Positions 31,905 through 41,689 of a stretch of DNA of 64,000 bases are shown one piece after another; positions within the stretch are counted from its first letter, which is position 1, and every line of letters starts with the position of its first letter. This DNA is from Arsenophonus sp052171895 (lineage in GTDB: Bacteria; Pseudomonadota; Gammaproteobacteria; Enterobacterales; Enterobacteriaceae), in contig JBQMRN010000001.1 of NCBI GenBank assembly GCA_052171895.1, forward strand, positions 434,001-498,000, in the 5' to 3' direction. Below the pieces are notes generated by a model. It had not been told where the DNA came from and searched no databases. It saw only the letters and a list, made by a program, of their open reading frames with translations. The position numbers were made by a program, and so were the translations under genes.

Positions 31905-33717
31905 CGGAAACCTGAACGTAGTAGACTATGGTATGAGCGGCGCAGCTACGTTGCTTCTTGGATGTTCATTATCTAAGTACTGTTTTATACTCTGTGATAT
32001 ATTAATTTTTTAGGAATTCAGCTATATGCCTGGAAATAATCTCCTAAAAAGCCTAAATCTGGTAAATCAGGAAGACAACACGTGACTTTAGATGTTGCAC
32101 CGCCTGGTTATCAAAAGCGACTTATGATCTCCCTTCTAAAATTAATGAAGATAGACCAATTAAATTTTTATGACATCTAAATAGGCTATGCAGCAATGCA
32201 TTCAACTTGAACTTAGACCTCAAATTTTTCAACATGCAAGTATTATCCGCCTGTACTCATGATTATCCAGAGTTTTGAGCAACGTGGGGGGAAGGTTATA
32301 TCCTCCCCCACCACGTCACAGCTGTCCAGGCCAGGCCAAGCCGATGGACGCTTGGGATACAGCTACATTGAAGGGGCAGAATGGCTAAAATATAATTGCC
32401 GATCAATTCATAACCTATAGGGAACTAGTAACAGTCGTCTCCTTCAGCCCCTGGAGCAAACAGAAAGATTAACTGGGCGATAGACTTTACGAATATGGAC
32501 AGGAGAACAATTTCTATTTCTCTGACAAGATACACAGAGTGTAATTTACTTAAATGTATCCCCCCTTAACTAAATTGCTTTTCATCATTGATGAAGGTTG
32601 GAATGATTTTCTTGAAAATATGGTAAAACTGTCAATTCGTTGGATCCAGCTATCTGTGTCTAGCAAATGCTTCTTTCGGCAACTTGTGCCATGGTGTGGT
32701 GGGTTATATATCCAGCACAAGTGCTTTGCCTTTCCTGAATGTTCTCAGCACTATTTTTCTGAAATAGCTCTAAGTTCAAAAAGCGCCTGCAGTTCATGTG
32801 GTTTTAAAGCTACGGAGCAACTGATTAGCACAGCATGTTCATATTTTGCTTGATTGTCACTAGGTGGCTCTAAACACATTACTTTCAGTATATGCCACAT
32901 CTTTTTTAGTTTTTTCAACAATAATTGGCTGCTACTTCGCTACTTAACGCTATTTTGTATTTTCAACACGGGGGCTATGCTGCAGTTGGCGCCTAAAAAT
33001 GGTATTAAAATTAGTATCTTCTGTGCCTTGTACACTTATGGTCAACAACTCAATCAACATACGCATGTTCATGTTTTCGTTACCAGTAACGGTCTGAATA
33101 TTAAACATGCTATTATATATTAAACATGCTATTATATTAATGTAAGCTGTTCTTCAAAAAAACAGTCGAAGAAATCTTGCGAGGAAGCTCGCTTGCTGTA
33201 TCAGGGTACTGCATCACAGCTATGACATGATAAATCCCAGTAGTCTTTTCTTGGCCTTAGTCTCTTTTTGGTATATCCCCGATATGGAAGCAGTCGTAGC
33301 GTTACTTGAAGTAGTAGTACTGACTTACTGGAAAATGTACTTTGCTAAAAAAATTAAAGAGTGTGGGTGTAATTCAGTTGTTACCTTAAACGTCCGCGCC
33401 TCTATCCGTATCAAAACTGCGGCATTAGATAGGATGGCGGCTTTGGCCTGATAGTTTTACGCATCATTACTATGGATACCACAGTACTCAACAACACTGG
33501 CAGTAAATACTAACGCAAAAAGAGATGATCTGGCACTATACCAGCTAGATTCCAGCTAGGTATTTTAAAATGATCCGTTACTATAGATTCTTCTTAAATT
33601 TATAAACGGGGGAACACTATTACCAAAGGTGCATAAGCCGTTGGAGATGAAGGTCCCTAAAAAACTGAAAAAACTGGGATTTTCCACCTCTTGATAAAAG
33701 GATTGCCTGCGCACATA
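31905..33717 (+). mobile_element. IS91-family remnant upstream of atp copy 1
   Basis: About 1.8 kb on the opposite strand to atp. Transposase pieces in broken frames are CGGLYIQHKCFAFPECSQHY, a SSCGFKATEQLIST zinc-binding-type block and a NNNWLLLRYL block. The HUH relaxase motif then appears in QQLNQHTHVHVFVT. Its 3' end is cut about 40 codons early, where glmS sequence begins. The same element sits at the same place in copy 2, so it predates the duplication. A GC-rich hairpin (32282-32316) is inserted in this copy only. Confidence 0.8.
32282..32316. repeat. GC-rich quasi-palindromic insert
   Basis: ACGTGGGGGGA ... TCCTCCCCCACCACGT form a strong hairpin. It is absent from the aligned positions of the IS91 copies at 9.28 kb and 46.3 kb, so it is a local insertion. 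Confidence 0.5.
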
Positions 33718-34270
33718 GATTTTGAGCTTTTTTATCTAATTCGCTATAAATAACTTTATCATGCTGATCAAAGCGTTCTTGTCTTGTAAGGTATTTTTTA
33801 TTGCTAAAGGCTGCTCGCTCGTAGATTTCTTTTTATATATAGTAATGATAAATTCATTTATCACAAGCATAATATACTGAACATTGTATTCTATTTGTTC
33901 TTGTTTTACTTTTGAGCCTTGTTGATCAAAAATGCGCACTATTCGAGGAGTTACTTCAGAAATATCAGCTTCCTTTAAATAGATAAGGCGACGTGTATAA
34001 CTACCAAAAGCGCTAATTGATCAGATGCTAAAAATTTTTTATCAATATCTAAACCTATAATTAAAGGGCTACACCTGAACGCGCAGCAACCAGAAATCTA
34101 GGAGTACGACTATCCATTAATGACGGTGTACCATAAGCGCCTTTTAATTACAGGATAACACGCTGTACCATTTCAAGCAACGTGCTATTTTTTTGTAATT
34201 CCGAATGTGTTAAATGAGTTATAACTTCAGTATCAGTTTCTAAAGTAAAAATATATTTTTGCTTTTTAAG
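33718..34270 (-). pseudogene. glmS: glmS, pseudogene, middle part
   Basis: GlmS makes glucosamine-6-phosphate from fructose-6-phosphate and glutamine. Reverse translation gives LETDTEVITHLTHSELQ, LMDSRTPRFLVAARSG, IIGLDIDKKFLASDQLAL and VRIFDQQGSKVK with an IYEQPLAIKNTL-like end. These match E. coli GlmS residues of roughly 98-300 in broken frames. The gene is interrupted upstream by IS256 copy 6 and ends abruptly at an IS91 remnant; the isomerase half is absent. It lies downstream of glmU, as in E. coli. Confidence 0.85.
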
Positions 34271-35720
34271 TAGTTATCATTATTTCTAGTGTATGGGTTT
34301 TCGGAGATGGTGGCTATCCTACTAATTGATTTCATGAATAATTTCAACAACAGAGAGATAATATACCATGAAAAAGTCTACCATACACAGGTATCCACAA
34401 AACCAGATATTAGCTGTGATCCATTAAATAGACTTATCTGTAATAGTACCAGGCAGCTAATAACCACCGCCGTTAAGCTTGATGTAGAGAAGCCATGATG
34501 TTGCAGTATGCTGAATGCAGCGCCTTGTCGACGAACGTCATGCCCTCGTCCCTAGCAGTTATTTGTCGCCGTGAACTATACAGACTGGTATAGGCGTTGT
34601 TGAGATTAAAGTGCTTAATGTCAGGTGGGAAATTGCAGCGGCAACGAAATATGCTTCAACAGCTCGTTGCTAGTGTCTTATATGAAGCGTGTAAAATCCT
34701 GAAGAATTACTACCATGGCTATACCTGCTAGAGAGGTATAGCCATACACCGGTGATTTTTACAAAGCCCACTTCCTTGGTGGAAGGGCCTGGTGGGTGAC
34801 GGTTCTCGGTGAAAAATCACATGGTCTTTCTGTGAAAATACCATCAGGAGACTAAAACAGCAATGGCTTGAAGAAGGACAGGCAATGTTGTGTTTGCCTG
34901 ATCTAACCGATACGCGCTACCTTTATTTCTTGGCTGATGATATAGACAGTCCTGTCAGGCAAGATTATCGCCTTTGCCTGCTTGTATTATCGGCGTCACT
35001 GAGGATGGACGTAAGGAGCGCGTTACAGTCGAAGATGGTTATCGAGAATCAGAAGCGAACTCTGAGGGCTAAACTTCTTCATAGCTTGTGAGTTGCATGG
35101 CTTAACCGTATCTCCTAGGCTTACTACGGGAGATACGGTGCCATCAGTTTTTTGGAATGCAATGGCAAAGATATTCTTAGGCATACAGCAGCAACAACGT
35201 TATTGAATAAACAAAATACCTAATGTGCTAGCTTTACTTCCTAAAGGCATGCAACAAAAAGTTAAGGCTGAGCTTCTCGAGAAATCTGGCTAGCAAGAGA
35301 GTCATGATACCGCTAATAATGCTCTTGATATTTTGTTAGCAAGATTTCAGGGAAGTATCTCTCCTTCAGCGATTAAGAAGCTCCAGAAAGATCAAGAAGA
35401 AGTGATGATATTCTACGAATTCCCGTTAAAGGACTAGGCGTCAATAAGAAGGAGGAATCCGATTGAATCGGGTTTTGCGACAGTGAGCCTACTAAGCCGC
35501 AGTACGAAAAACTGTAGTTCGAGAAAAACATCCATTTCAATGCTATTTAAGCTGGTACAAGTCTACTCAGAAAAGCTATAAACGCCAGACTATAATGGAT
35601 GACCTGCTTACCCAAGACCCTGATGGATGGAAAGATGTCAAATTTAAGGATGAACAACAGATTTACGAAGCATCAGAGATGGAACTTGATCGCCATACGC
35701 TAGATTTGGTAATAACTCAG
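34271..35720 (+). mobile_element. IS256-family remnant, copy 6, inserted in glmS
   Basis: About 1.45 kb between TAGTTATCATTATTTCTAGT and AGATTTGGTAATAACTC. It is flanked by an 8-bp direct repeat TTTTTAAG (34263-34270 and 35721-35728), the duplication size expected for IS256. The repeat falls in glmS after the EQLK codons. Transposase frames are broken; readable pieces include LPDLTDTRYLYFLADDIDSP. A GC-rich hairpin-like insert lies near 34766-34800. Confidence 0.88.
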
Positions 35721-36098
35721 TTTTTAAGTTGTTCATATAGTTGTTGATTATTTTTTACAATTTCATTCTAAACAAGCGCAATATATTCAAATATCTTGCT
35801 GAAGATGTTGTATTTTTTTTTGGCTTAGCCATGATGAGTGATCCAACACGTTTGTGTAATATCTGTTGTTGTGCAAGGAATTACAGCATGTTTTCTAGTT
35901 CATCATCGAGAATTTGAACTGATATCCGTTTCACATAATTGGGTTAGGGTGTGCTTTATTATTAAGCAGTGCTAAAACTACTAGATTCATAAGCTCCGTA
36001 CTCCAGTTAACGAAGTCCTTCAATAAAAATTTAAGCTATATCAGCTTGTGATACGATACTGCACCAACAATTCCAGATATTGATTTTTATTCCAAAAT
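35721..36098 (-). pseudogene. glmS: glmS, pseudogene, N-terminal part
   Basis: The reverse strand reads SGIVGAVS (matching GlmS MCGIVGAI) and then frameshifted pieces of the glutaminase domain: VVLALLNNKAH, TDITQTCWITHHG (family HTRWATHG) and ALVNEIVKNNQQLYEQLKN (family VVHNGIIENHEPLREELK). The nucleophile Cys codon is not preserved in a clean start. About 90 nt separate it from glmU. It continues on the other side of IS256 copy 6. Confidence 0.8.
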
Positions 36099-36188
36099 AG
36101 AGGAGCATATTGCTCTTATGCTGTTATAACCTGATTAATATATTCGATTTTAATGTTCCAAAAAGCCTGTAGATATTGAGTTTATTAT

Positions 36189-37598
36189 TCATAATATAGA
36201 TGAATGATCGTCATTGTTTATTTTAGGACTATTTTTCTTTATTGGACGCTCCCAATTGAAAATATGGCGCTGTTTAATACGACTAATAACAAGTTCATTT
36301 TCCTTAACATCATTAGTGAGCGTAGTTCCAGCACCAATAGTTGCTCCGTTAGCAATGCTAACAGGTGCTATTATTTGCGTATCTGAACCAACAAAAACAT
36401 TATCACCAATGATTGTTTTAAATTTATTAGCTCCATCATAATTGCAAGTTATTGTTCCTGCGCCAATATTAACATCCACACCAATTTCAGCGTCACCTAG
36501 ATAACTTAGATGCCCTGCTTTAGAACCCATACCAAAAGCAACGTTTTTAACCTCAACAAAATTACCAATATGCACTTTATCTGCTAGTTTACTTCCTGGA
36601 CGTAAATGAGCAAAAGGGCCAACTCTACAGTCTGTAAATAATTCTGATCCTTCTATAACTGAATAAGAACTAATAATTGAATTATCATCTATCGTACAAT
36701 TTTTTAAAATACATCCAGCATGAATATGTACATTATTACCCAGTACAACATCCCCTTCAATAATAACATTAGTATCAATAATTACGTTATGTCCATGTTT
36801 TAATGTACCACGTAAATCAAAACGAGCAGGATCAATGATCATAACACCTGCTAACAATAATCTTTCTGCCTGCTCTTGTTGATAAATACGTTCAAGCCCT
36901 GAAAGTTGTAAACAGTTATTCACCCCTTGCATTTCACTCAATTTTCTAGGATGAACTGCATTTATTTTACAACCTTCTTGATGTGCAAAGGAAATGATAT
37001 CGGTAACATAATATTCATTTTTTGCATTATTATTATTAAGCTTTTTCAGCCATCGCTTTAAATCAGCGCCATTAGCAACTAGTATACCGGTATTAATTTC
37101 GTTAATTTTAGCTTGATTTTCTGTTGTGTCTTTTTGCTCAACAATGCCAATTATTTCATTTTTTTCACGAATAATACGCCCGTAACCTGTCGGCTCATTA
37201 ACAATTGCAGTCAATAACCCTATTCCACCCTCTGGCTTAGCTTCTATTAATCGTTGAAGTGTTTCTTTTGTGATTAGTGGAGAATCACCATACAGCATAA
37301 GGATATCTTCATTATCAGCAAAATAAGGTGCTGCTTGCTGCATTGCATGCCCTGTTCCTAATTGTTGTCCCTGTAATATCCAATTAACAAGTTGATTAGC
37401 TAAAGCTAATTTAATTAAATCAGCACCATGACCATAAACTAAATGAATATTAGCTGCTCCAAGTGATAATGAGGTGTCGATAACATGCTGTACCATTGGT
37501 TTGCCTGCTAGTGGATGTAAAACTTTTGGTAAATCAGAATACATGCGGGTACCTTTACCCGCTGTGAGGATCACAACACTTTTTTGATTCATAGACAT
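36189..37598 (-). CDS. glmU: Bifunctional UDP-GlcNAc pyrophosphorylase / GlcN-1-P acetyltransferase
   Basis: GlmU makes UDP-GlcNAc, the precursor of peptidoglycan and LPS. It has 469 residues (E. coli 456; the extra residues are a charged tail, KINNDDHSSIL). The N-terminal nucleotidyltransferase has VILTAGKGTRMYSDLPKVLH and LYGDSPLIT. The C-terminal left-handed beta-helix has hexapeptide repeats (VIIEGDVVLGNNVHIH, NIGAGTITCNYDG, VFVGSDTQIIAPV). It lies downstream of atpC of copy 2 on the same strand, the conserved atp-glmU-glmS order. No frameshift. The next gene, glmS, is dead. Confidence 0.97.
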   Translation of the reverse strand: MSMNQKSVVILTAGKGTRMYSDLPKVLHPLAGKPMVQHVIDTSLSLGAANIHLVYGHGADLIKLALANQLVNWILQGQQLGTGHAMQQAAPYFADNEDILMLYGDSPLITKETLQRLIEAKPEGGIGLLTAIVNEPTGYGRIIREKNEIIGIVEQKDTTENQAKINEINTGILVANGADLKRWLKKLNNNNAKNEYYVTDIISFAHQEGCKINAVHPRKLSEMQGVNNCLQLSGLERIYQQEQAERLLLAGVMIIDPARFDLRGTLKHGHNVIIDTNVIIEGDVVLGNNVHIHAGCILKNCTIDDNSIISSYSVIEGSELFTDCRVGPFAHLRPGSKLADKVHIGNFVEVKNVAFGMGSKAGHLSYLGDAEIGVDVNIGAGTITCNYDGANKFKTIIGDNVFVGSDTQIIAPVSIANGATIGAGTTLTNDVKENELVISRIKQRHIFNWERPIKKNSPKINNDDHSSIL

Positions 37599-37791
37599 AA
37601 AAACCTAATAACTCCATCAGTTAGATAACAGTAAAACTATTTATTGAATAAATTACTATATATTTCGTTCAAATAAAAAAGCTTTTTATCCCTATAAAAA
37701 TAATGAGCAAAAATAAATAAAGTGTATCACTCCCTGTATTTAGCTAATTTTTATAAAAATTAGGTAAAGTTTAAATAATTTTAGGATTATA

Positions 37792-38208
37792 TTATTTTTT
37801 TATAAGCTCGATGACACGCAATTTAGCAATTGCTTTGGCTAACTCTGCCGATGCTTTAGCATAATCGATATCAGCAGGTGCTTTATGAATATACGCTTCT
37901 GCTTTACGCTTTGATTCTAATGCTTTTCCTTCATCCAAATCCTTTCCACGAATTGCTGTGTCAGCCAGTACAATAACACCATTTTGTTGAACTTCAAGAA
38001 CACCACCAGAAAGATAGATCAGCTCTTCTTCACCAAACTGTTTAGAAATAGATATCATACCAGGCTTAATGGTAGTTAGCAGCGGAGTATGTTGAGGATA
38101 AATCCCTAGCTCTCCTTCGGTGCCTGTCACCTTGATTTTTTGTACAAGGCCGTCAAACATCTGCTTTTCAGCACTTACCACAACCAGATGGTATGTCATT
38201 GGAGCCAT
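37792..38208 (-). CDS. atpC: ATP synthase subunit epsilon, copy 2 (the only intact epsilon)
   Basis: Epsilon sits on the rotor base of F1 and regulates ATP hydrolysis. It has 138 residues (E. coli 139). MTYHLVVVSAEKQMFDG, GIYPQHTPLLTTIKPGM and LSGGVLEVQQNGVIVLADTA mark the beta-sandwich. The C-terminal helical pair ends LRVIELIKK. The start at 38208 has GGGAGG about 5 nt upstream. The preceding atpD in this copy is a pseudogene. In copy 1 atpC is truncated by IS1595. Confidence 0.96.
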   Translation of the reverse strand: MAPMTYHLVVVSAEKQMFDGLVQKIKVTGTEGELGIYPQHTPLLTTIKPGMISISKQFGEEELIYLSGGVLEVQQNGVIVLADTAIRGKDLDEGKALESKRKAEAYIHKAPADIDYAKASAELAKAIAKLRVIELIKK

Positions 38209-38231
38209 ATCAACCTCCCATCAACGACATT

Positions 38232-39633
38232 ATAAATTTTTGTTTTTTTACTGCTTCTTCTATAGTACCTAGCGTATAAAACGCTTGCTCGGGCAGATGA
38301 TATAATTATCATTCAAAATGCCTTTAAAGGCATGGATAATATCTTTTAAGAAACAAATTTTTCCGGTAAATCACTGAAAATTTTAGCTACAAAGAATAGT
38401 TGAGATAGGAAGCGCTACATTTTACCGGCGGCGAGGCCACCGCGCAACAACTAATTTATCTTCTTCAGATAGCTCATCCATTCCCAGAATAGCAATGATA
38501 TCTTTCAATTCTTGATAACGCTGTAAAATAAACTGAACACTAGGTACTACGTCGTAGTGTTCTTGCCCTACAACCAATAGATCAAGCTGATGATTTATCA
38601 AACCCAATGGATTAACAGTGGGATAAATACCTAATGACGCAATTTGATGACTAAGAACGACAGTTGTATCAAAATGAGAAAATAGTTCTTGGAGATAAGG
38701 GTCAGTCAAATCATCACAAGGAACATATACTGCCTGAATAGACGTAATTGAACCGGCTTTAGTTGATATAATACGCTCTTGCAATAAATCCATTTCTTTC
38801 GTTAATATCGCTTGATAACTTACTGCTGAAGGCATAAGACTTAGTAATGCCGATACCTCTTTTTCTGGTAATGTATAGTGATAGATGTTATCGATAAATA
38901 ATAATACATCTGCCCTTCATCACGAAACTTATCTGTAATTATCAATCATGTTAAAGCAAAATGTAGATGGTTTCTAGGGGGTTCATTCATCTGACCATCA
39001 AAGTAGAGAAATTTTATCCGATAGATTTAAATCTGTCATTTCGTAATAGAAATCATTATCTTCATGAGTCCGGCTGCTCTCCTCGCTGACACCAGCAAAG
39101 ACTTAATAACCAGAATGTTCACTTGCAATATTGCGAATAAATTCCATCATGTTTACTCTTTTACCAAGATACCAGCACCAGTAAATAATCCTACTTTTCT
39201 CCATTTAGTAAAGGGAGGGAAAGAGATCCATAACTTTGATATTGGTTCCGATTAATTTCGTTGAATTAGATAAATCTTCATAACTGGAGAGCAGGATGAA
39301 TAGCCCAACGTTATTCTTCAGCATTCTTATATTTCATATCGATAGGATCACCTAATACATTCATTATGCGCCCTAATGTCGCCTTACCGACTGGCACTTC
39401 GATTTGGAGAGCTAAATCAATAGCGTCTAAAGCATGTTTTAAAGTATTAAAATCACCATTGTGATTGAATGAACAACCAACAGTAGCACCTAATTGTTGC
39501 TGAACTTCTAATATTAGCTTCTCTTTACTATTTTATTAGCTCAAGCGCGTTATACAATTTGGGTACGCATCTTGAGGAAATTGAAGATCCAGTAGGGCTC
39601 CGATTAACCTGGATAATCTTTCCAGTAGATATA
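38232..39633 (-). pseudogene. atpD: atpD (beta), copy 2, pseudogene
   Basis: Full-length homology with the intact atpD of copy 1. A 137-codon open fragment (38422-38832) reads MPSAVSYQAILTKEMDLLQE ... DELSEEDKLVVAR and then runs into a 15-bp GC-rich insertion (GCGGCGAGGCCACCG). The start codon is lost (ATAT at about 39627). Walker A is interrupted by an extra base, and several indels follow. Beta must come from copy 1. Confidence 0.93.
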
Positions 39634-39665
39634 TTAAATCTTCTACGTAATTTGTAAGCTAGCTA

Positions 39666-40529
39666 TTAAACTGCGGCAGCTCCAGAAACTATTTCTATAA
39701 GTTCCTGAGTAATGCTAGCTTGACGAGCTTTATTATAAACCAACTGCAAGTCCTTGATCAGGTTACCAGCATTATCAGTAGCCGCTTTCATTGCTACGAT
39801 TCGAGCAGCTTGTTCACTAGCTAAGTTTTCAACGACGCTCTGATAAACCTGTGATTCGATATAACGACGCAACAGGGTATCTAGTAGTATCTTTGGATCA
39901 GGTTCATACAAATAATCCCAAGATTTCTTTTTCAATGTTTCATCATCACCCGCAAGTAGAGGTAATAATTGAATACTCATTGGTACTTGAGTCAGAGTAT
40001 TAATAAACTTGTTAGTTATTAAAAATAACTTATCTAGACGCCCTTCATCATATTCTTCTAGCATAATTTTCACAGGTCCAATAAGTTCAGATAGAGAAGG
40101 ATTATCTCCCATCCCGCTTACTTGAGCAAGAATATTGCCACTAACCGAATTAAAGAATGAAACTGCTTTAGAGCCAATTAAAGCCAGATCAATCTGAACA
40201 CCTTTATCAGTCCATATTTTCATTTCTATCAGTAATTTTTTAAATAAATTAATATTTAATCCACCACATAAACCACGGTCAGTTGAAACAATTAAATAAG
40301 CAATACGTTTAACATCACGTTCTTTAAGATATGGATGTTTATATTCCAGATTACCTAATGCTAAGTGACCAATTACACTACGAATAGTTTCTGCATAAGG
40401 ACGACTAGCTGCCATGCGCTCCTGTGTTTTGCGCATTTTGGATGCGGCAATCATCTCCATCGCTTTAGTGATCTTCTGTGTATTTTTTACACTAGCGATC
40501 TTAGAACGTATATCTTTTATGCTTGCCAT
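39666..40529 (-). CDS. atpG: ATP synthase subunit gamma, copy 2 (the only intact gamma)
   Basis: Gamma is the central rotor shaft inside alpha3beta3. It has 287 residues, the E. coli length. The N-terminal helix MASIKDIRSKIASVKNTQKI, the STDRGLCGGLNINLFK core and the C-terminal helix ATDNAGNLIKDLQLVYNKAR ... ITQELIEIVSG are all present. AAGGA lies about 9 nt upstream of the ATG. An IS481 remnant lies between this gene and upstream atpA, so transcription must read through the element or start inside it. Confidence 0.97.
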   Translation of the reverse strand: MASIKDIRSKIASVKNTQKITKAMEMIAASKMRKTQERMAASRPYAETIRSVIGHLALGNLEYKHPYLKERDVKRIAYLIVSTDRGLCGGLNINLFKKLLIEMKIWTDKGVQIDLALIGSKAVSFFNSVSGNILAQVSGMGDNPSLSELIGPVKIMLEEYDEGRLDKLFLITNKFINTLTQVPMSIQLLPLLAGDDETLKKKSWDYLYEPDPKILLDTLLRRYIESQVYQSVVENLASEQAARIVAMKAATDNAGNLIKDLQLVYNKARQASITQELIEIVSGAAAV

Positions 40530-40541
40530 TTCAGCTTGTCC

Positions 40542-41654
40542 TTATTTGTCATATTCTGAAAGATAGTATGGTTTTTTTATAATCCAGGTTTAATTTTGAA
40601 CTAATTTTTAATAGACTTTAATGGAGTTTTATTACCAAATATTGATTGGGGTAATTCCTAATTGTACAGCTAAACATATCGATGTAAACTGAATATCAAG
40701 CGCTTTAGCAAAATTAAAATGATGGTTTTCAGCTCATCTTCTATGCGTCTATTAAATAGTTCGACAATACCATTCGTTTAAGGAGAACTTGCTGGCTGGG
40801 CTATGTCGGTGTTCTATACCATGCTCTGTACACAAACTGGTAAATTCCTCTTTTCCGGTTGCTGAACGTTTTTGCAGACAAAAAAGGTGGTCTGTAAATT
40901 CTTTGCCATTGTCTGTAAGTACCCGATGGATAGCTATGGGAGATGATTGCTTAAGATCAAGATCACGTAAGAAATGTCGAACATTGCCTTCGGTCTTCTT
41001 GGCATTATAAAGACGGATAAAAACCCGTCGAGTGGAACGATCTATACCTAGGAAAAGATAACATCCTGAAGTTTTGTTTAGCATTTGCGAAGGATATTTT
41101 ACATCTACGTGCAGATAAACCACCAGGCTTATAGCTTTTAAACGCTTTATGCTTCGATTTTATGAGTGCTCCTTCCTCTGCTTCATTTTACGCAAATTCT
41201 TCACAACACCCTGGCCGTCATAAACAGCAATTCAGGCAAGGATGATCAAGATACAAGGAGGTTCAGAAATTTGTATACAACTGCCAGCAGATCCTCGAGA
41301 TGGAGAAATCTTTTCGCAGAAAAAAGAATACGGCTTCCTGAGCAGGCGACAGCGTCATCTGCAAACGATTGGGAATATGGCTGTGATCATCAATGTCATC
41401 TTATTTTTATCCTTTAGGAACAGGAACAGTAAGTTATGATATGTCAGAATGCTTAGCCAAAGTAGACGCAAATTCTTTGCTTGCTTGAAGAGCAGCAGTG
41501 ATTTTAGGTGTTGTAGTTGCCTGACGATGGAGAGCCCCTCACCATCATGGTATTTTGCCATCAACTATGTCTCTCAGTAGCCCCTATTGCTATGAATAGG
41601 GAGGGCTTGTACGACGAAGGTCTCTATATAATAATCCTGGACCAAACATTTATT
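40542..41654 (-). mobile_element. IS481-family remnant between atpA and atpG of copy 2
   Basis: About 1.1 kb (40547-41648) flanked by a direct TTATT repeat (40542-40546, 41650-41654). The ends begin TGT and finish ACA. A 123-codon piece (40752-41120) shows the rve/DDE integrase core: YLHVDVKYPSQM, FLGIDRSTRRVFIRLY, VLTDNGKEFTDHLF and CTEHGIEHRHSPA. Further C-terminal NGMVELFNRRIED-like and N-terminal TTPKI.AALQASKE pieces are in other frames. Dead, and absent from copy 1, so it inserted after the duplication. Confidence 0.88.
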
Positions 41655-41689
41655 AACCAAATGGTCTTAAATAAAGGTCAATAGAATTA

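Larger units (their letters stand above)
24959..33717 (-). repeat. Tandem duplication of the atp region, copy 1
   Basis: This stretch aligns in the same gene order and orientation with about 38.0-47.7 kb. It holds (minus strand) an IS91 remnant, atpI, B, E, F, H, A, G, D and the start of atpC. The right boundary near 33717 joins the interior of IS91 to the interior of glmS, which I read as the duplication junction. The left boundary is an IS1595 copy that cuts atpC. In this copy only atpF, atpH and atpD remain open. Confidence 0.88.
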
